Origin: Stenopsyche tienmushanensis
Taxonomy: Eukaryota; Arthropoda; Insecta; Trichoptera; Stenopsychidae
Assembly: GCA_008973525.1 (NCBI GenBank)
Contig: WACJ01000223.1
Location: 186,001 to 250,000 of the forward strand
DNA length: 64,000 nucleotides
Reading direction: 5' to 3'
Within the stretch, counting starts at the first letter, position 1, and every line of letters begins with the position of its first letter. The notes under the pieces were generated by a model. That model ran no database searches and was not told the origin of the DNA. It saw only the letters and a program-made list of their open reading frames with translations. Both the position numbers and the translations under genes were made by a program. Below are positions 11,101 to 26,100 of the stretch, piece by piece.

Positions 11101-14100
11101 AGTGAGTTTACAATATTTATAGGTAGTGCCAAAAATACATGCCGTTTTTTTATGTGTGTTTTATAGGTGTAAGAATAAAAAAATAAGATAAGTCTAATCA
11201 ATAATATATTCTTCTATTGAATCTATGAGGAATATTCAGAAAGTAAGTGTACTAGATTTTTTCCCCCCAGTTCCTTCACCCACTTCAGAACCTCTTTCTG
11301 CACTTGCTTGCCAGTTGAAAATTTAATTCCACCCATGTGTGCCTTCAGAGAGGTTAAAAGATGATAATCTGAAGACGTCAAGTCAGGGGAATACGGGAGT
11401 TGGTTCAAAACATCCCAACCGAATGAGTCCAAGACGTTATCGTGCAACAAGCACAGTCCTCTCGTCAGCATTTCCCAATTTTTGTTTTAAATGCTCTTTT
11501 TGAGTTTCTTTGGGGTCTCACAACATTATTGTGCATTGATGATTTCCTCCTGAGGCAGATATTCGATCAAAATGATGCTTTTTCGGTCCAAATGGATTGG
11601 TAGCAAATGGATTGGTAGGTATGACGACTGTAACTTGTTTCAGGCGTATGATGAGCCACCTAAGTTTCATCTCCAGTCACAACAGAGCTCAGAAAATATT
11701 CACCTACTAATTCAAGTCGATCAAAAAACTCATGGGTACTATAAACCCACTCGCACTTGGCGGGATTTCTTACCGACATCTTTCACGCAACTGGAAACTA
11801 CAACATGAGTTTACGTACTACTGTGCCAATCCTTAAAAAACCATAGCCCGTTATGCTCACAGTACACTTACTTTCTGAACGATTGCCAGTTTTAATATCC
11901 TACAAATTCGGAAACAAATTAAAATCTAAAGGAGCGAGATAAGGAGAATAATATGGATACAATAATAGCTCCTATTGAAAGTCCCTAATTTTTCTTTACA
12001 GATGGTTACACCCAGATAGACGGCGTTTTTATCAAAAACTATATGTTCTTCACCCAGCCAAATGCGTGAATAACGCATGAGTTTGCCCTTGAGCATAACC
12101 GCTTTTGATTTTGACGCTATAAAAGTAAATTTATTAGTCTTACTCCATGTCTAAAGTATCCTTAAGACTGTATTTGTTATGTCCTCCAGCTCTGATCTTG
12201 AATCCTGAATGTTGTGAAACTAAGGTCATCGGCATGTGCTGTTAGCATGCACTTGTGCTCGTTGTTCTTTGTTCACTCATTGCCTTTTGCGTTTATTGCT
12301 TGAAAGACCGCATTAAAAAAAAAACCATTACAAAACTTACGCTTCTTTTTTTGATTACTTTTTTAAACAGAAGTGTAAAAATGGCACGTATTTCTGTCAT
12401 TACCAATATAAACGCAAATGTTTTAGAAAGGACAAAATACAACTTAAGTGTCATCAATTTGGGACCCAAAATAACACACCCTCGACATGTAAGTGCACAC
12501 TCATCAAAGGGTTAAATTCTTAGATCAAATATTACTCACATGTTCCGGCGTATGAAAATGTTTATAAAGGGCCAACATATATTCCTCTTTGCAAACCGGC
12601 TGTGAAGACCGAGAGCTAACAATATTACCCAAGGACTGTATTGTCTTAGATATCAGTGTTAGAGTGCGATTAGTCTGAGGGTCCTACAAAATAAGAATCA
12701 TAAAATATTTCACATTGAAGACGTGCAATTCATTAATACACTTAAAGTTTAAATAATAACTCACAATTTGTTCATTGGTGAGATCAAATAATCTAGGCCC
12801 TAAAATCGCTGGAGCAAAAAACCTTAAAAAAACAAATCCAGACACGACAGAATATTGTACGCCAGCATCACGCGGAAATCTCTGAGCAGCACACTGTCGC
12901 AGCGCATCGAAAAGCCGACACATAATTGCAGGACAATGAACAAACGATGCAGTTATGGCGTTGAATACCTAAAATAAATTTATCGTATATTATTCTGAGC
13001 ATTTAAAGTCTTAAAAAATATATAAACATTATTAATAAACATACCTTTTCTATGTACTCCTTTAGGTTGGTTAAATTTGTTTCGATTGTGCCTTGGTCTT
13101 TTACCCTAGTGGGATCAATCTCACACGGTTTCTTTTCTAAAAATACCAACTGAAGCGTCTCGCGTAAAGTTTTTTGCAGATAAGACAAACCCGTTAATCT
13201 CATGGCTTCATCCATCATTTTAGATACGAGCGTATTGCCCCGAAAAATTGTAGTCTGATCCCTGATGTATAAATTATTTGGTAAAAAGTGGCAGTAAAAT
13301 AAATTATATTATTTAAAATTAAAACTATCAAATTCTTACGTTAACGTCGATAGCTCTGCATCGGCGAGGACCTTTATAATGGGAACTAACAAATCGGCAT
13401 GCGTGAAGAGTCTCACGAGAGGTTGGGCCAAGTCTGTTTTACTGGGAACAATTTCTCCCAATATGTAAACAGCTGATGACGTGATGGGCTAAACACATAT
13501 TAAACGTATAAATATTTTTCTTTAAATTCAAAATATTGGCACAAGAAGTAAATAGAATGTTACCTTATGAGGTTGTTGAAGTAATAACGACTGTAAATCA
13601 TTATATGCTGAATGCGGTAATACTCTATCGAGCGTATGATGCAATAGCAATCGAAGCGATCCACGAGAAGCAGGAGTCAAGTTAGAAAACTGAGTTCCCG
13701 AAGAAGTGCCACCTTGTTCTCGAGATTCATAGCCTGGAAGCCAATTCTGGTTATTCTGAATATTCTGGGTACTATGGCGAGAGCTTAAAAAATACCTTCA
13801 AAGGAAAAAAATATTCATTTCAGACAAATGCAATTAGTTTTGCGTCAATCTAACATACAGCGGAGGAATTGTTTCATACCATGCATTAGCATCCAATGCA
13901 GAACGTTGTTCAGACGTATTTAAAGGTAATCGTACTTCTCCTAAGAAAAAATTATCATGCCATAATGACACAATGACTTCTTGGATGGGATCCCCCGAAA
14001 TCGGGCATATCTATAAACAATACATCAATATTAAGATTTATAAATGAGCGTAACTAACCCATACCTTTATAACTAAAATTAACTAGATTCACAAGCTTTC

Positions 14101-17100
14101 GGCTAAATTGCAGCATATTTGACAATTTAAAAAAGTCTTACCGTATAAGCATTCTCACGTTCTTTTCCCGATGTATTTTCATTGCTCAACTCGAAAACGA
14201 AACACTCGTCAAACTTAGGATTAACTGTTTTTTTCTTTGCTTTAGTTTTTTTAATCACTTTCTTCCCACTTAGGTACTTCACTGTTACTGCAGCGAACGG
14301 ATCGCATTGTCCATTTTTCAAAGTCAAATCGGAACATTCCAAAACACGAATCGACAGCTTCTTCGGCTTAGCCGCAAAGTATGATCCTTCAGAGGTGGAA
14401 ACTTCATTTGGCATATAGCTACTATCTATACTACTGAAACCTGAATAATCAGAAAGTATACGCGGAGATTGACACGTTTCTGCATTGAACTGGTGCACCT
14501 GTCGATTCGCATCAGCTTGAGCATCGGGACTATTCGATATTTTCATACTTCTAGACGCCGTTATGCCGTAAGAACTATGCGTCGAATTATAAATCGACGA
14601 ACTCGGTCCGCTCCTCAAGCTCTCCGATCTGCCCAACGATATCGACTGATGATCAGACAGAGGGCTGCCGGAAGTCAGCTTGCGGCTGCTCGTACTGGAA
14701 CACGAGCCGAATTTCATACCATCTTTACAATTGACATTCTTCGACAAGTTTTTAGTCTTGCTATTCTTTCTGTCCATGCTTTGATTCGAACAATCGTCTT
14801 CGTAAAAAGTAGGCTTCCGCGCCGAGCCACTGCTGTCCAATGCTGGATCATCGTCTAACGTTAAATTTGTTATTTTCGGTAGAGAGTCTTTGACGAACAA
14901 TATCTCTATGTTTGCTTTTCCTTGAACTTCTGAATTGGCGTCGACAGGTCCCAGCGCAAACCAATGGTCCATGTCATAATTTTTTAGCTCTTCTCGTTTG
15001 ATGGCGACTTTGCCGAGGACTTTGTCTTGTTTGTATTGACGATCTCGGTCGAAGACATATATCGACAAGTATCGAAACCCTCGCGGAACGTCAAATTGGA
15101 ATTCTTCACCGAAGAACGGACTGAAAAAGTAAGAAAAAAACTATATTAAAATATTGCCACAAAAATTACGACTATAAATAATTTTACAATTTATCTTGAT
15201 ACTGAATTGATTGATAGTTTGAAATACATTTTACATTATAAATAGAAACAAAATTGTCAAGCTCGATATACATTAATATGAATGAACTCTTCCGAATAGA
15301 CATGAATCTACGTTTGAAGATTATACTCAATCAGCCCTCGGTTCTGTTCATTTTTGGGGATCGCCAGCCGCTATACAAATCCCGACGGACTCTTCTCTCA
15401 AGAAGAAAGGAAAATATCTCCCAAATCATGGCGAAAATTAATTTTAGATTACATTTCACATTCTAGCTTTTAAACTTATATTGAATTTCATATTGAAAAC
15501 GGAGTAACCCATCTCGATTTTATTTCACATTGAGAATGCGATTATGGAGTTCAAATCTCAAGATGTCATTATTGTCTTCAATTATAATTTATTCTGTCTT
15601 GCATTTGTATGCTCAACTGGATACAATTAACGGACATAATTAGACCGGTGGCACAATGTTTGATATCGACATTTAAATTAATCACCCACCTATCTTTAGT
15701 ACGTACTATACATTGAGTTCAAAGTAAATCAATCATTTGTATTTATTTATATAGATTCGTTGTACATAGCTAAAATTTCACTATTAAATAAGTATTCGTT
15801 CAAGTCTCTTTTATATCCACTCCTACATGCGCACCATACACACCCACGCATACTCACTGCGTGTGCATGTCAACTAAGTCTGGAGATTCTGCAAAATATT
15901 AGTCTCTCAGACTAATGTTTAGTTACTACGTGTGAAAACTCCAAATATCTTTATAATACGATGCCATATTTGTGTACAGGTGGCGGTGGAGTGGGACGGT
16001 TTAATATTCACAACCCGTCGATTCTGACACCAATGAAGTGTACGATGGTGGTGGGCGGGTGTCGAACAAAAATACTCTCGTCTTAGATAACGATACCTTT
16101 ATTAAAGAGATCTGACGACTCTTCGCACGACGAAGTTCTCGTGTGGAAAGGCTATCTGTGGAGAATACACAGTTCCAGACTAAGTGAATATTTAGTTTGT
16201 GTGAAGTTTTACTTTGTTAGTCTGTGAGACTAATATGTAGTTATAGTGTAACTCGAAAATATGATCGATGATCTACAGGTCAATATGTTAACAAAGACGT
16301 CAACCAAACCCTTGGCAACCCAATTCAGTCAGTCAAATTCGGGAAGCATCCAGGATCAAGTGCACCATAAAAAAATCGACTCAGATCTTCGAAGACATCG
16401 TGTACACTATCATCGAAATGGATGTTAAATGCAATCGCTCAGCATTGGCAGACGTCTCCGCCCCGAAAGGGCTAAAGTCGAGTAGATTCAACACGTTATG
16501 GAGTTCCCCTCGACGAACGAGAGCAATGTCGATTTGAAAGCGAATCGGGCATACAAGATAAATAAAGCGGAGAGATCTCGGTTATTTTCTGCATACTTCG
16601 AGTGTTCGATTCGACGCGTTCATTTCCGTTGGCGCAGTTTCAAAATCGGTATGACCTACATCAATAAACGCATTTTTTGTTTCGCAGGAGCGGCGCTGGA
16701 TAGACGCGGGACCAAAAACAAAAGGGGCACAAGGGAACCCGACAAGAAAGAGCGGGCCGGAAATCCGGAATAATAAAAGCGGGAGCCCTTATACAGACGG
16801 CTCTTTCAGCACAATGCGCACTCCTTCTTCCTATACGAAACTAGTGGAGAAAAAACTCGCCGACATCGCTCTTTCCCGGAATGTCTGCACTAAAAATATC
16901 CCAAAAACCCGGTGTGAATAGTGGAGAGATGCCTGCCTGGCGGGATTCGAGACTTCTGGATCTTATAACCCAAATTTATGCTTTCAATTCATCGACAAAG
17001 AGACAGCTCGCTTATAATTAGCCCGGGCGTACGTATGACTATATTTACGGCAGTGGTCGACCATCTTCAGGACGATTTTAATACAAGTCATGTCATAGAC

Positions 17101-20100
17101 GATATGTTCTGATCATCCTGCAAAGACTACAGCAACGACGGCGCCTTATGAACCCTGAGACGATTGATAAAATCGTCTGAAATCTAAAAACGCATTAAAT
17201 CGACGCAATCTTCGATACGCGCGCCTCGGTAGCCCGCGGGGTGAGCGTTCACACATATAAAAAATGATATCAAACTAACGCTCAACACCGATCTAAATGA
17301 TATTTTTACTCTTTACATCGCCGCCCATTTAGGGCAGACGGCTTGCGTTTCCATTTTTGTCCATCCTGGCATTCATCTGCAATCAAGTTTTTCAATATTA
17401 TAGATGCTACTTCTATTGCACATAGCAAGCATTCGCAACTTCAACGATATATATATATGAGATATTGAAACATTCGCCATCATTATTCTTGTCAATTTAC
17501 TCTATGATGTCGTCCAAAATTCAAATATTAGGAGAACCCGAAAGTATTCGCGCATCAGACACAAAATACAATAAAACACTCAAAGATGTTTAAAAGAACG
17601 CAAGTGCCAATATTGGTTCCATAAATCGAGGAGAAAACCATCCAAGAATCCAAGAAAACGGGAAGACACTCGAATATCGATAACGATGAGTCAGATCCAC
17701 GGCGAACAATCGAGGATCTGTAGCAAAGATTGGGATCCCCATGGACCACTGTGTAAACACATTTATTAAAATTTATTAGAAATTTGGGTAGGATGGGTGT
17801 TATGTGATAGGATGGGTGTTATGGGATAGGATGGGTTTTCCACGTCTTGACCGAACACAACAAAAGCGAATGAATAAACTATAAACTATAACTGCACAAA
17901 TTTATTGGCAAAAATTAATTACATTTTTTTTTAATATTTTACATAAAATTTATGTTATTGATAAATTTGAACATTTTATTGCTAAATATTCGAATATTTT
18001 CGGGTCCTCCTAATATACTTATACATCGAATTCCAAACAAAATATGATACATCTATCAATTATTAACACGCATAGTGCCGTGGCACCCACGAAGACAAAC
18101 ATATAATATTTTTAAATTATTTTCATGTGGAAGACAGTGCGTTGTTTATCCAGTCGTGATGGTTGTCGATCGCTGATCGATTGAATATCAGTTCGGGTGG
18201 TGCAGTGAGGTTGCGGTTTTGCGTAACCCGCCAAATAATGAATGAACTCAGCTCGGAATGAATGGGCGCGCTTGCGTCATCGCAACCAGCGCCTCCCAAC
18301 TCCCAACTACACGCATACACCCGCCATTCGCATACACTCCCGCAGGAACATATCCACACCGATGCTATCCTGCAACGCTCGCTCTGCGAACTTCAATCGT
18401 GGACATTCTGACCATCGCTCACTCTGCGAGCCACCGCAACGACTGTGTCGAAAACCACATCCACCGGAAGAACAATGCAAAAAATATATATATACAGCGA
18501 CTCGCCGAGCGTTCATTGGCCGCGTCTCGCAAGCCTACGTCGCGCATCGACGACCATCAAATTGCGGCGCTCATTATAAAATTGCGTCATCAGACCGGAC
18601 CAAACAATCCAGGATAGACATGGCCGTATCCCGTATTATTGGACCTATGACGACATTTTAACACGTGCCAGGCTGTGCTTCAAAAATGCAAATTTGAACA
18701 GTTGCCAAAATATACCGGGAAAATAAACGATTGCGGATAATGACTGTTGGCTGGAAATAATTTGGAATAAGCAACAACGCAAGGGGTATCAATATTATGC
18801 TTATATTTACAAAGATCGAAATATCGCCGTTAGGCGGCGCTGCATCTGCGCAGCTCGTAATAAGACCCATCCCCAAGAATGTACGCTAATATAAATCAAT
18901 GCGAAATGTGATTCTCTTCTTGAGATAGAAGGTGTCATCTTCCCCTTAAACGGCGAACTCTCCTCATTCCATGCAGTTCCATAAACTCTTCAATGCTCGA
19001 CTCCCAATTGTGCTCATCGATATCTATCGATACAAAGATAAGCTAGACAAGGATAGAAATGCAAATTTCAAGACCATTCTTGAAATATGTGTAAAAAGAC
19101 GTTAACAAAGTTAGAGATTCGAAGAGAGTATTGATGTTCGAATAGCGAAGATGCATATGCAAGTGAAGACCTTGCGAATATGTTGCACGAATCGGCTGTG
19201 GAAAAAGAGGAATTTATCAGTTCTGGTGGTTCAATGAACAAGTTCATCAACAAGCATTTTCATCCACCAAGAAAAGTGGACTTCTTATAAAATTATTGTG
19301 AAAGAACTTCACCGCGGATTCTTTCATTATTTATGGATGAAAAAGTGATGAGCCCTCTGGTCACTGAAGCAACCAGTGAAAAGCATATAAAGTGGCATCG
19401 CATATCATCATAACATTTTCTTATAGAAAGTCGTTATGTAACAAAATCCTCAAAAGTAACGATTACAAAAAAATTGAAATAAGAATGGTTGTACTCAGAA
19501 AATGCTAGGCTCGACAATGAAAAGAAGGAAGTCAGAAAGGACGAACGCTACCATGATGTGTATTCGGTACACTATATGAAATTCTGAACCCCGTATCTAT
19601 TATATTTCAGATCGATATTCCCATTATTAGAGTTGTAGTAAATACATCATGGTGAAGGAAAGGTTAAGTGGACAAAGACATGCATCACCTACATACGGGT
19701 TACGGAAGAACTAATAAGCAATGTTTCAAACACTTCAAAATTCGTGTTCAAAAATGTTGTTCAAGCAGAAATTAGAGTTCTATTGGTGACTCCCTAGCAC
19801 TTTTTAGCGATCAACTTGAAGTTTCCAAATCTCTCGAAGATCGTTTCAATGTAAGGCTGGATCAATAGCGGGTTCTCGATGGATTTAAATTCTTCGTTGA
19901 GGTAGTGCGCTAGCAGATTGCTGCTGCTATGATGCGCTAGGTTCGTGATTTAATCCTAGATCACTAAGCATTAGTCTCACAGACTACAGGCTCGGAATGT
20001 TCCTGGATCTGCTCTAATCGGGTCCGCTCAGTACCTTTTTAAGTAAGCAAATTAGTGACCAAGACGTACTCACTACATGTGCATGTCAATCGTCACGTCG

Positions 20101-23100
20101 TCAATCGTCGTTGCGTAATATGTAATGACAGTGTAGCTCAAAAATATGATTAGTGATCTAAGCTGCTGTTAAACGATCAAACATTTCTAGGGTGCCAAGC
20201 GTCCGAGTCTGGACGATTGGAGACTGTCGGCAGACAATGCTGCACCATAAGAATCATCGTTGCCAGATTCAAACGCACGTCGAGTTCCATCCCTTCGTGC
20301 GTTTCGGATCCGTCGTCGAAACGGACGTCGGTCAGCCCAGGCTTTCTCTTTTCGCCTTCTTCGACCGCTGCCTTTTTATCGTAAGGTCATCGTCTTCGCG
20401 CACTACGTGACCGTGCAGATTCGAAACGTGCGCTTTTTCGATTTCGTCTAACCTGATTTTGAAACGTCAGCGGAGAGCGATCCTCGAGCCTTAAAACCGG
20501 ACGGACGTCACGGAAACCGGACAGTCCGGTCCGAACCCGAAGACCGTAGGCGTCGACTCCGACGGTCTTGCGAATGTGCTTTTTCGGCAATCGAAGTGTC
20601 CGTACGAATTTGACACGCTCGGGAGTCCACGAGGAGGAAGCGGCGTCGGGTATTTATGGACGGCAGTTATTCACCATGCAGAAATGCAGCCGCGGCTCCG
20701 AATATGTTGACATAACAGCCGATTATGTCGTACGAAAGAGCGCCGATCGATCGGAGGATCTGGCATTGCGTTCGGCCTAATCTTATCGGGCGGGTCGCTA
20801 TTGTTGCGACGATGGAGCGTCGAGCTGGTGAGAATCGTTACGCGGACTACTTATCGACGGCCAAACAAAGACGATGGACACCACCGACCCGTATTTCATA
20901 CAGTTCTTACGAAATCCGATCGAAGATTGACTCTCTTCGACGTTGAGGCTCCAAAGAGACGAAGCTGCACCGAGTCCCGTTCGAGAAAAAATGCATATCC
21001 TTCCAATGCTATGAGTCAAGATCTGACCAGACGAAGACAGGGCAAAAGATCGCAATATCCAGCAACGACATGATGAGAACAAGCGAACGTTTGTGTTTCG
21101 CATCCGCGTCCAGGAGACGATAGTCGCGAGTTCAACACCCCAACGGAGGTGATTCAGACAAATGCAAGATGCAATAAGTCAGCGGATTTGATAACACTGC
21201 TTCAACATCTGCTTTTTTTAAATGAATATCAATGCAAACTCGCCAATATCTACATTCTGCAAATGCTATTTATTTGCTCGCCTCAACCCTTGACTTAATT
21301 TTAAAGAACAGTTCGCAGAAGCCAATATTGATTGAATAGAAGCTGAAGGGATGAACCGAGAACAGAAGGACATCGAGTCAGAACGCAAAGACTGGGATCC
21401 ACATGAACCCACTGTGCAAACACATTTAAAACTCATCGGAAAATCGAATAGGATGGGTGTTATGGGATAGGATGGGTACCGCACGCCTTGCACGCGATAA
21501 TATACGATGAAAAAGTCAACGACTTTCTAGAAAATAACCCCCAAATACAACGCCTAAGCCCGGATTCACTATAAAAAATGGTTATATTGTACATATGGTC
21601 GACATTGCATTAAAAATTAAAAGAAAAATGTCCGTATTTATTCAATAGAAAGAAGACGGATCTAGCGAATACCCGGCATGCGTTACAATGCAAATATTTG
21701 AAAATAAACGCAATAGTACAGTTGCGTGGTTTATTGCTTCATGCCACGTGTAGTGCGGGCGCCTCGAAGATCGACCGTCGCTTCACTTCAATTCCGCACA
21801 CAAACAATGACTGTTCTAATTCAAAAACCTTCGATAGTGTGCACACAACAACTCCCCAAAGTTTCATCGCAGTCGGATGAATAGCATAGGAGCGTATACA
21901 ATACGTACAAACTTTTCCATTCAGACGATTATGGCTGTATACAAGCAATATATATTCGTTTACAAAAATGTGGTCGTCGATCACACTTCCTAATCCGAAA
22001 TGCCTTGAGATACAAATTTGGCCGCTAATTCGACGACATTTTAATAAGCTATATTGCGAATATAAGATAAATTTAACAACCGGCTCGATGGAGCCGGTTC
22101 GATGCACACAAATATATGTACATAGATTTATTATAAGATTTTCAAACATTCGACTATTACTAATTCCGCCTTTAGCGCAGATGTATCGAAGATCGTTTCC
22201 TTCGTTTATTTAAAGTCGACCAGGAAGCGGTTTCTCGGACGAAGCAAACAATTGGTAAAATATAAACCGCAACACTTAACGAAGCAAGGATTAATTTAAA
22301 GCCGCATTGCGCAATCGATCGATTCAATTGCGATCCTCATTTTTCGAGCCCGGGTGGGCGGGTGATTTGGCCCGTCTCGTGCCGAAGAGCGAAAAGATTG
22401 GGAGCCACTTCCACACAGAGAGACGAGCCGGTCTGTCGACCTTCGCGCGATAAGCGCGCGAAAATTTTGATAAAACCATCATTCGGACGTCTCAAAACAA
22501 CGTCGGCGTTATCGTGACCCCTTTCCATCTTATTTACTCGTGTTTCTCTCGAATCGAAATAGAAAATATATCGATAGACCGCAGACGCGGTCGGGAAACG
22601 ACGCATATGGGCATAAAAATGGCAGGGAAACGACCGCGCGTCTGGCGACGGCCTCAGCCGAAAATGTCGAAACGCGTCGCTCAAAAATAAATCGCTCATT
22701 TCGAACGAGCGTTAACACTGTCGTGGCCGCATCAAAAGATCAGAACGTTGAACGTATTACTTCAAATAGATGCACCATCAACAGTTGCAGATATAAAAAT
22801 TCTTAATGATGTATATGGACGGTTTGTGGCTGCACCATGATGATGATTAGTACTAATCGGCGAGCTTAGGCGACGCCTAGGGGCAGTAGCTGTTGCATCT
22901 ATGTATACAGTACATATATGTTTTTCAAATTGTTATATTAACTTTTCCCTACCCGTGATGTATTTACTACACCTCGACTCTAATAATGGGAATATCGATA
23001 TGAAATATAATAGATACGGGCTTCAGAATTTGTGTATTCCTCCGTGATATAATTACGAATCACATCAAAGTATTATAGTATATAAATATTCATATGCAAC

Positions 23101-26100
23101 GACGGAAATAAATAATTTGTCGAGACACCGGGAATTTTGCGAGTTTTAGTCCGTGTCTCAGCAGATAGGAATTTTGTCAGTCACATTGATGGTATTATGT
23201 GAAAATCTGATGACTATACCTCCAACGAGTGTGGAGGCTGAGCGTACATTTTCAGCAGCAAGTTACCTGGCTTCCAAAATCAGATCCAGACTAAATGACG
23301 AAACACTCGATGCTTTAATGTTACTTCGGGCATATTTTACTTCGGTTTTATATATCTATTTTTGAATTGTATTTTTATACAGACGATCGGTGCGATCATG
23401 ATGCATATGTAGCATCATGCGGCCCGCCTATGGACAAACCCGTGATGATGCAAACATACGCATCACCAGCCACGAAAGTGTTAAGACCAGAGATCGATGC
23501 ATCACAAATACATGAGCATAAACAGAGCTTCGCATGAATGGCGCACGAGCGTCCAATCGGAGAGACTCTAGGCAACATGACTAAGCGGCAATGTAGAAAT
23601 ATCCAAAAGCAATTCACAAACGATATAAAAATACACTCATCAACACAATGATAATCTTTCGAGCATCATCAATGTCTGCGTTACATCAACACCCGGGATG
23701 ACTCAAGCCGACAAGTGTGCGGCTTTTTCGCTGCATAGGGGTAAATATGCCATTTCCTGGAATAAATACGTTAGCATTTCGATTGCGAACCGAACAAGAC
23801 GCCGATTTCTCGGAGTCGTTGAATCACACGAGAATCGAGTATGCCACTAAATTTCACAGAACGTATGATTGGTTCGATGCATCGAAAATGAACGCTCAAA
23901 TTTGGCGACGCCGTTTGATAAATTGGCCTGAACGTCGCGAAAAGCGAAACTGCAAGCGGTAGTCGAAGAATCGTTTGTAGTGTGTCCGCGTGGCTTTTTT
24001 ATTATATATTACACAAACGCAGCTTCATCGTTTAGCCAACAATTTCCCTTAGCCTTTACAGCACGACAGAGTGTATGATGAGACGCAAGACACTCTCTCC
24101 GATTCATTCATCTCCGCACTCAATGCTCTTTCTGAATCACTCGAGACTGAACGCATATATGCGCGTGATTACTAATCAACGTTTACTTAAAATTCATTTG
24201 CATTATGTGACACCTTTCATTCTACATTACTGACCCAGCGGCCGAAAAGCTATATTCGCCGCACTGGGAGGGTCAACCTGAAATAGGAAGCCACCCAGTA
24301 TTGGACATTTAGGCATAGGACCGTAACTAGGGCGTGGCAAAGCAGGCGCCCGCTACGGGCGCAACTGGGCTTGGGGCGCAAAACGCAAAATATTGACCCG
24401 ATCGAGAGTTATACAGTCCTCTTCGGAGAACTTCGTTTCTTAATGAGAATTTTTAAACGTTCTGTGGACATGTTCAGGTATGGCAAGCGATCGCGAGGCG
24501 CTCATTTGTCATATCAGCGATCCGAAAAGCGGACCGATTGGACATACAAACTTTATGGCGATTCCGTCCTCTTTTGGGACCTTTTTGCAGCATATTCTAT
24601 ACGATCACGGAAGCAAAATTTACTTACTATTTAGCAAAATACTTTCCAGTAAAATTAACAATGTCGTATAGAGTAGTTTTTCACATGTATGTATGACACC
24701 GACGAATTGGATGTGACCCCTTTCTATGAATGGACATCGAAGAGGCAGTGGACTGTTTGTGGCTGCACTATGATGATGATGCTGACTTAAAATTCATCCC
24801 CATTTATTTTCATACATGATACGCGCACTTCCAAATATAGGCGTACACATCACACAGATGCTAATCAAACCATAGTTTTAGAACGTTCAAAAGCGCATTG
24901 GTCGTAAAGTAGACGAGTCGTTCACCCAAGACACTAAACACTGCCTACGTATGCATTCCTGAGATTATGCTTTAATTTCATAGTCGATTCGTACACAACA
25001 GAGTCACAAATTGGCAAATCGACGATAGCTAGGCGCGATTTTCGCGATTAGGATTGGAAATTGTTCGGACGGATTGGAAAAATTGAGCTGAAAGGGTAAT
25101 AAAATTCGCTCGGAAATTTCTGTAATAATTTATGAAAGTCGTTAATCATCACCGAAAAACATGACACAGGGTATGTGTCGTCGGACGGTAATCATCGACG
25201 AAAGCATGACGTACGTGTTGCGCCATCGACTGCTTCGGTGTTAACACATTACGCGCGGGGAAAACATGCGCGCTTTTGCTCCCTGACGCGAACAATCGTT
25301 CAATGACGCACATAAAAAATATATAAAATTCCTATACTGATTTTTAACCACGTTTTACGCTAAATAATTGCTTGAACATATTATTTTTTTTCGAAAAGGA
25401 TTATAATAGTGATACGCATTTTTATTGAGCATTTCAGCGATCTGCATCCTTTTTCGCATTCTTCTACCGTGACGCAAGGTGTGTGTCATCAGACATTAAC
25501 CATCGGCAGGTGCATGGTACAAATGCTGTATCACGGCACTGAGAGTCCAATGTAACGACGCACGTTGCAAATGTCAGCGACGGACGACAACAATGTGACG
25601 GAGATAACGGTCGTAAATATGACCAAAATATTAGTGTCGAAACGTGCGTCCTTGCGCGGGCTCCGCGATGATTATTGATTAGTATTTTTTAGTCATGCCG
25701 TTTTTATGAATGAAACTGGCGGCGTAAATAACACTCGCTAATGGCTTCAATGAATCCAATCTCGAAATTACATTATCATTTGCCGATGGCCGATAACGTA
25801 CGAGCCGGCGACGAGCAGCGAATTTTAAACGATATGATATCATCACGCCATTCTCTACTTCGGCACTGCCAGACGAGGTCTCCGGCGAACCGAAATAGAT
25901 CGATATTCTAAATGCAACGTAAACCAAATCTCCACAGCTGATAACCGACGATCGATTATCTCGCAGCCATTCATCCCACCAAATAGATCCGTATCGAAAC
26001 GTGAATGTACCGATAAACGCTGTGGATTCATACGACAATTCCGACGAATTTCATATAAAAATTAATGATCTAATCGCCTAACAGAGTGGATCTCAATCAG

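Noticed and set aside
13855..13880. Alternative Gap1 donor at 13854 (PPLY-GTTAG)
   Set aside because: It leaves phase 0 and puts a stop into the next exon. The GTATG donor at 13879 gives AWYFLSSR, matching the family.
14469..14858. 129-codon plus-strand frame
   Set aside because: It is antisense to Gap1 exon 3 (Ser-rich linker between the C2 domains). It is a shadow.
18242..18661. 139- and 119-codon overlapping frames in Gap1 intron 2
   Set aside because: Two frames overlap almost completely in a CG-biased repeat block, with no recognisable domain or partner exon.
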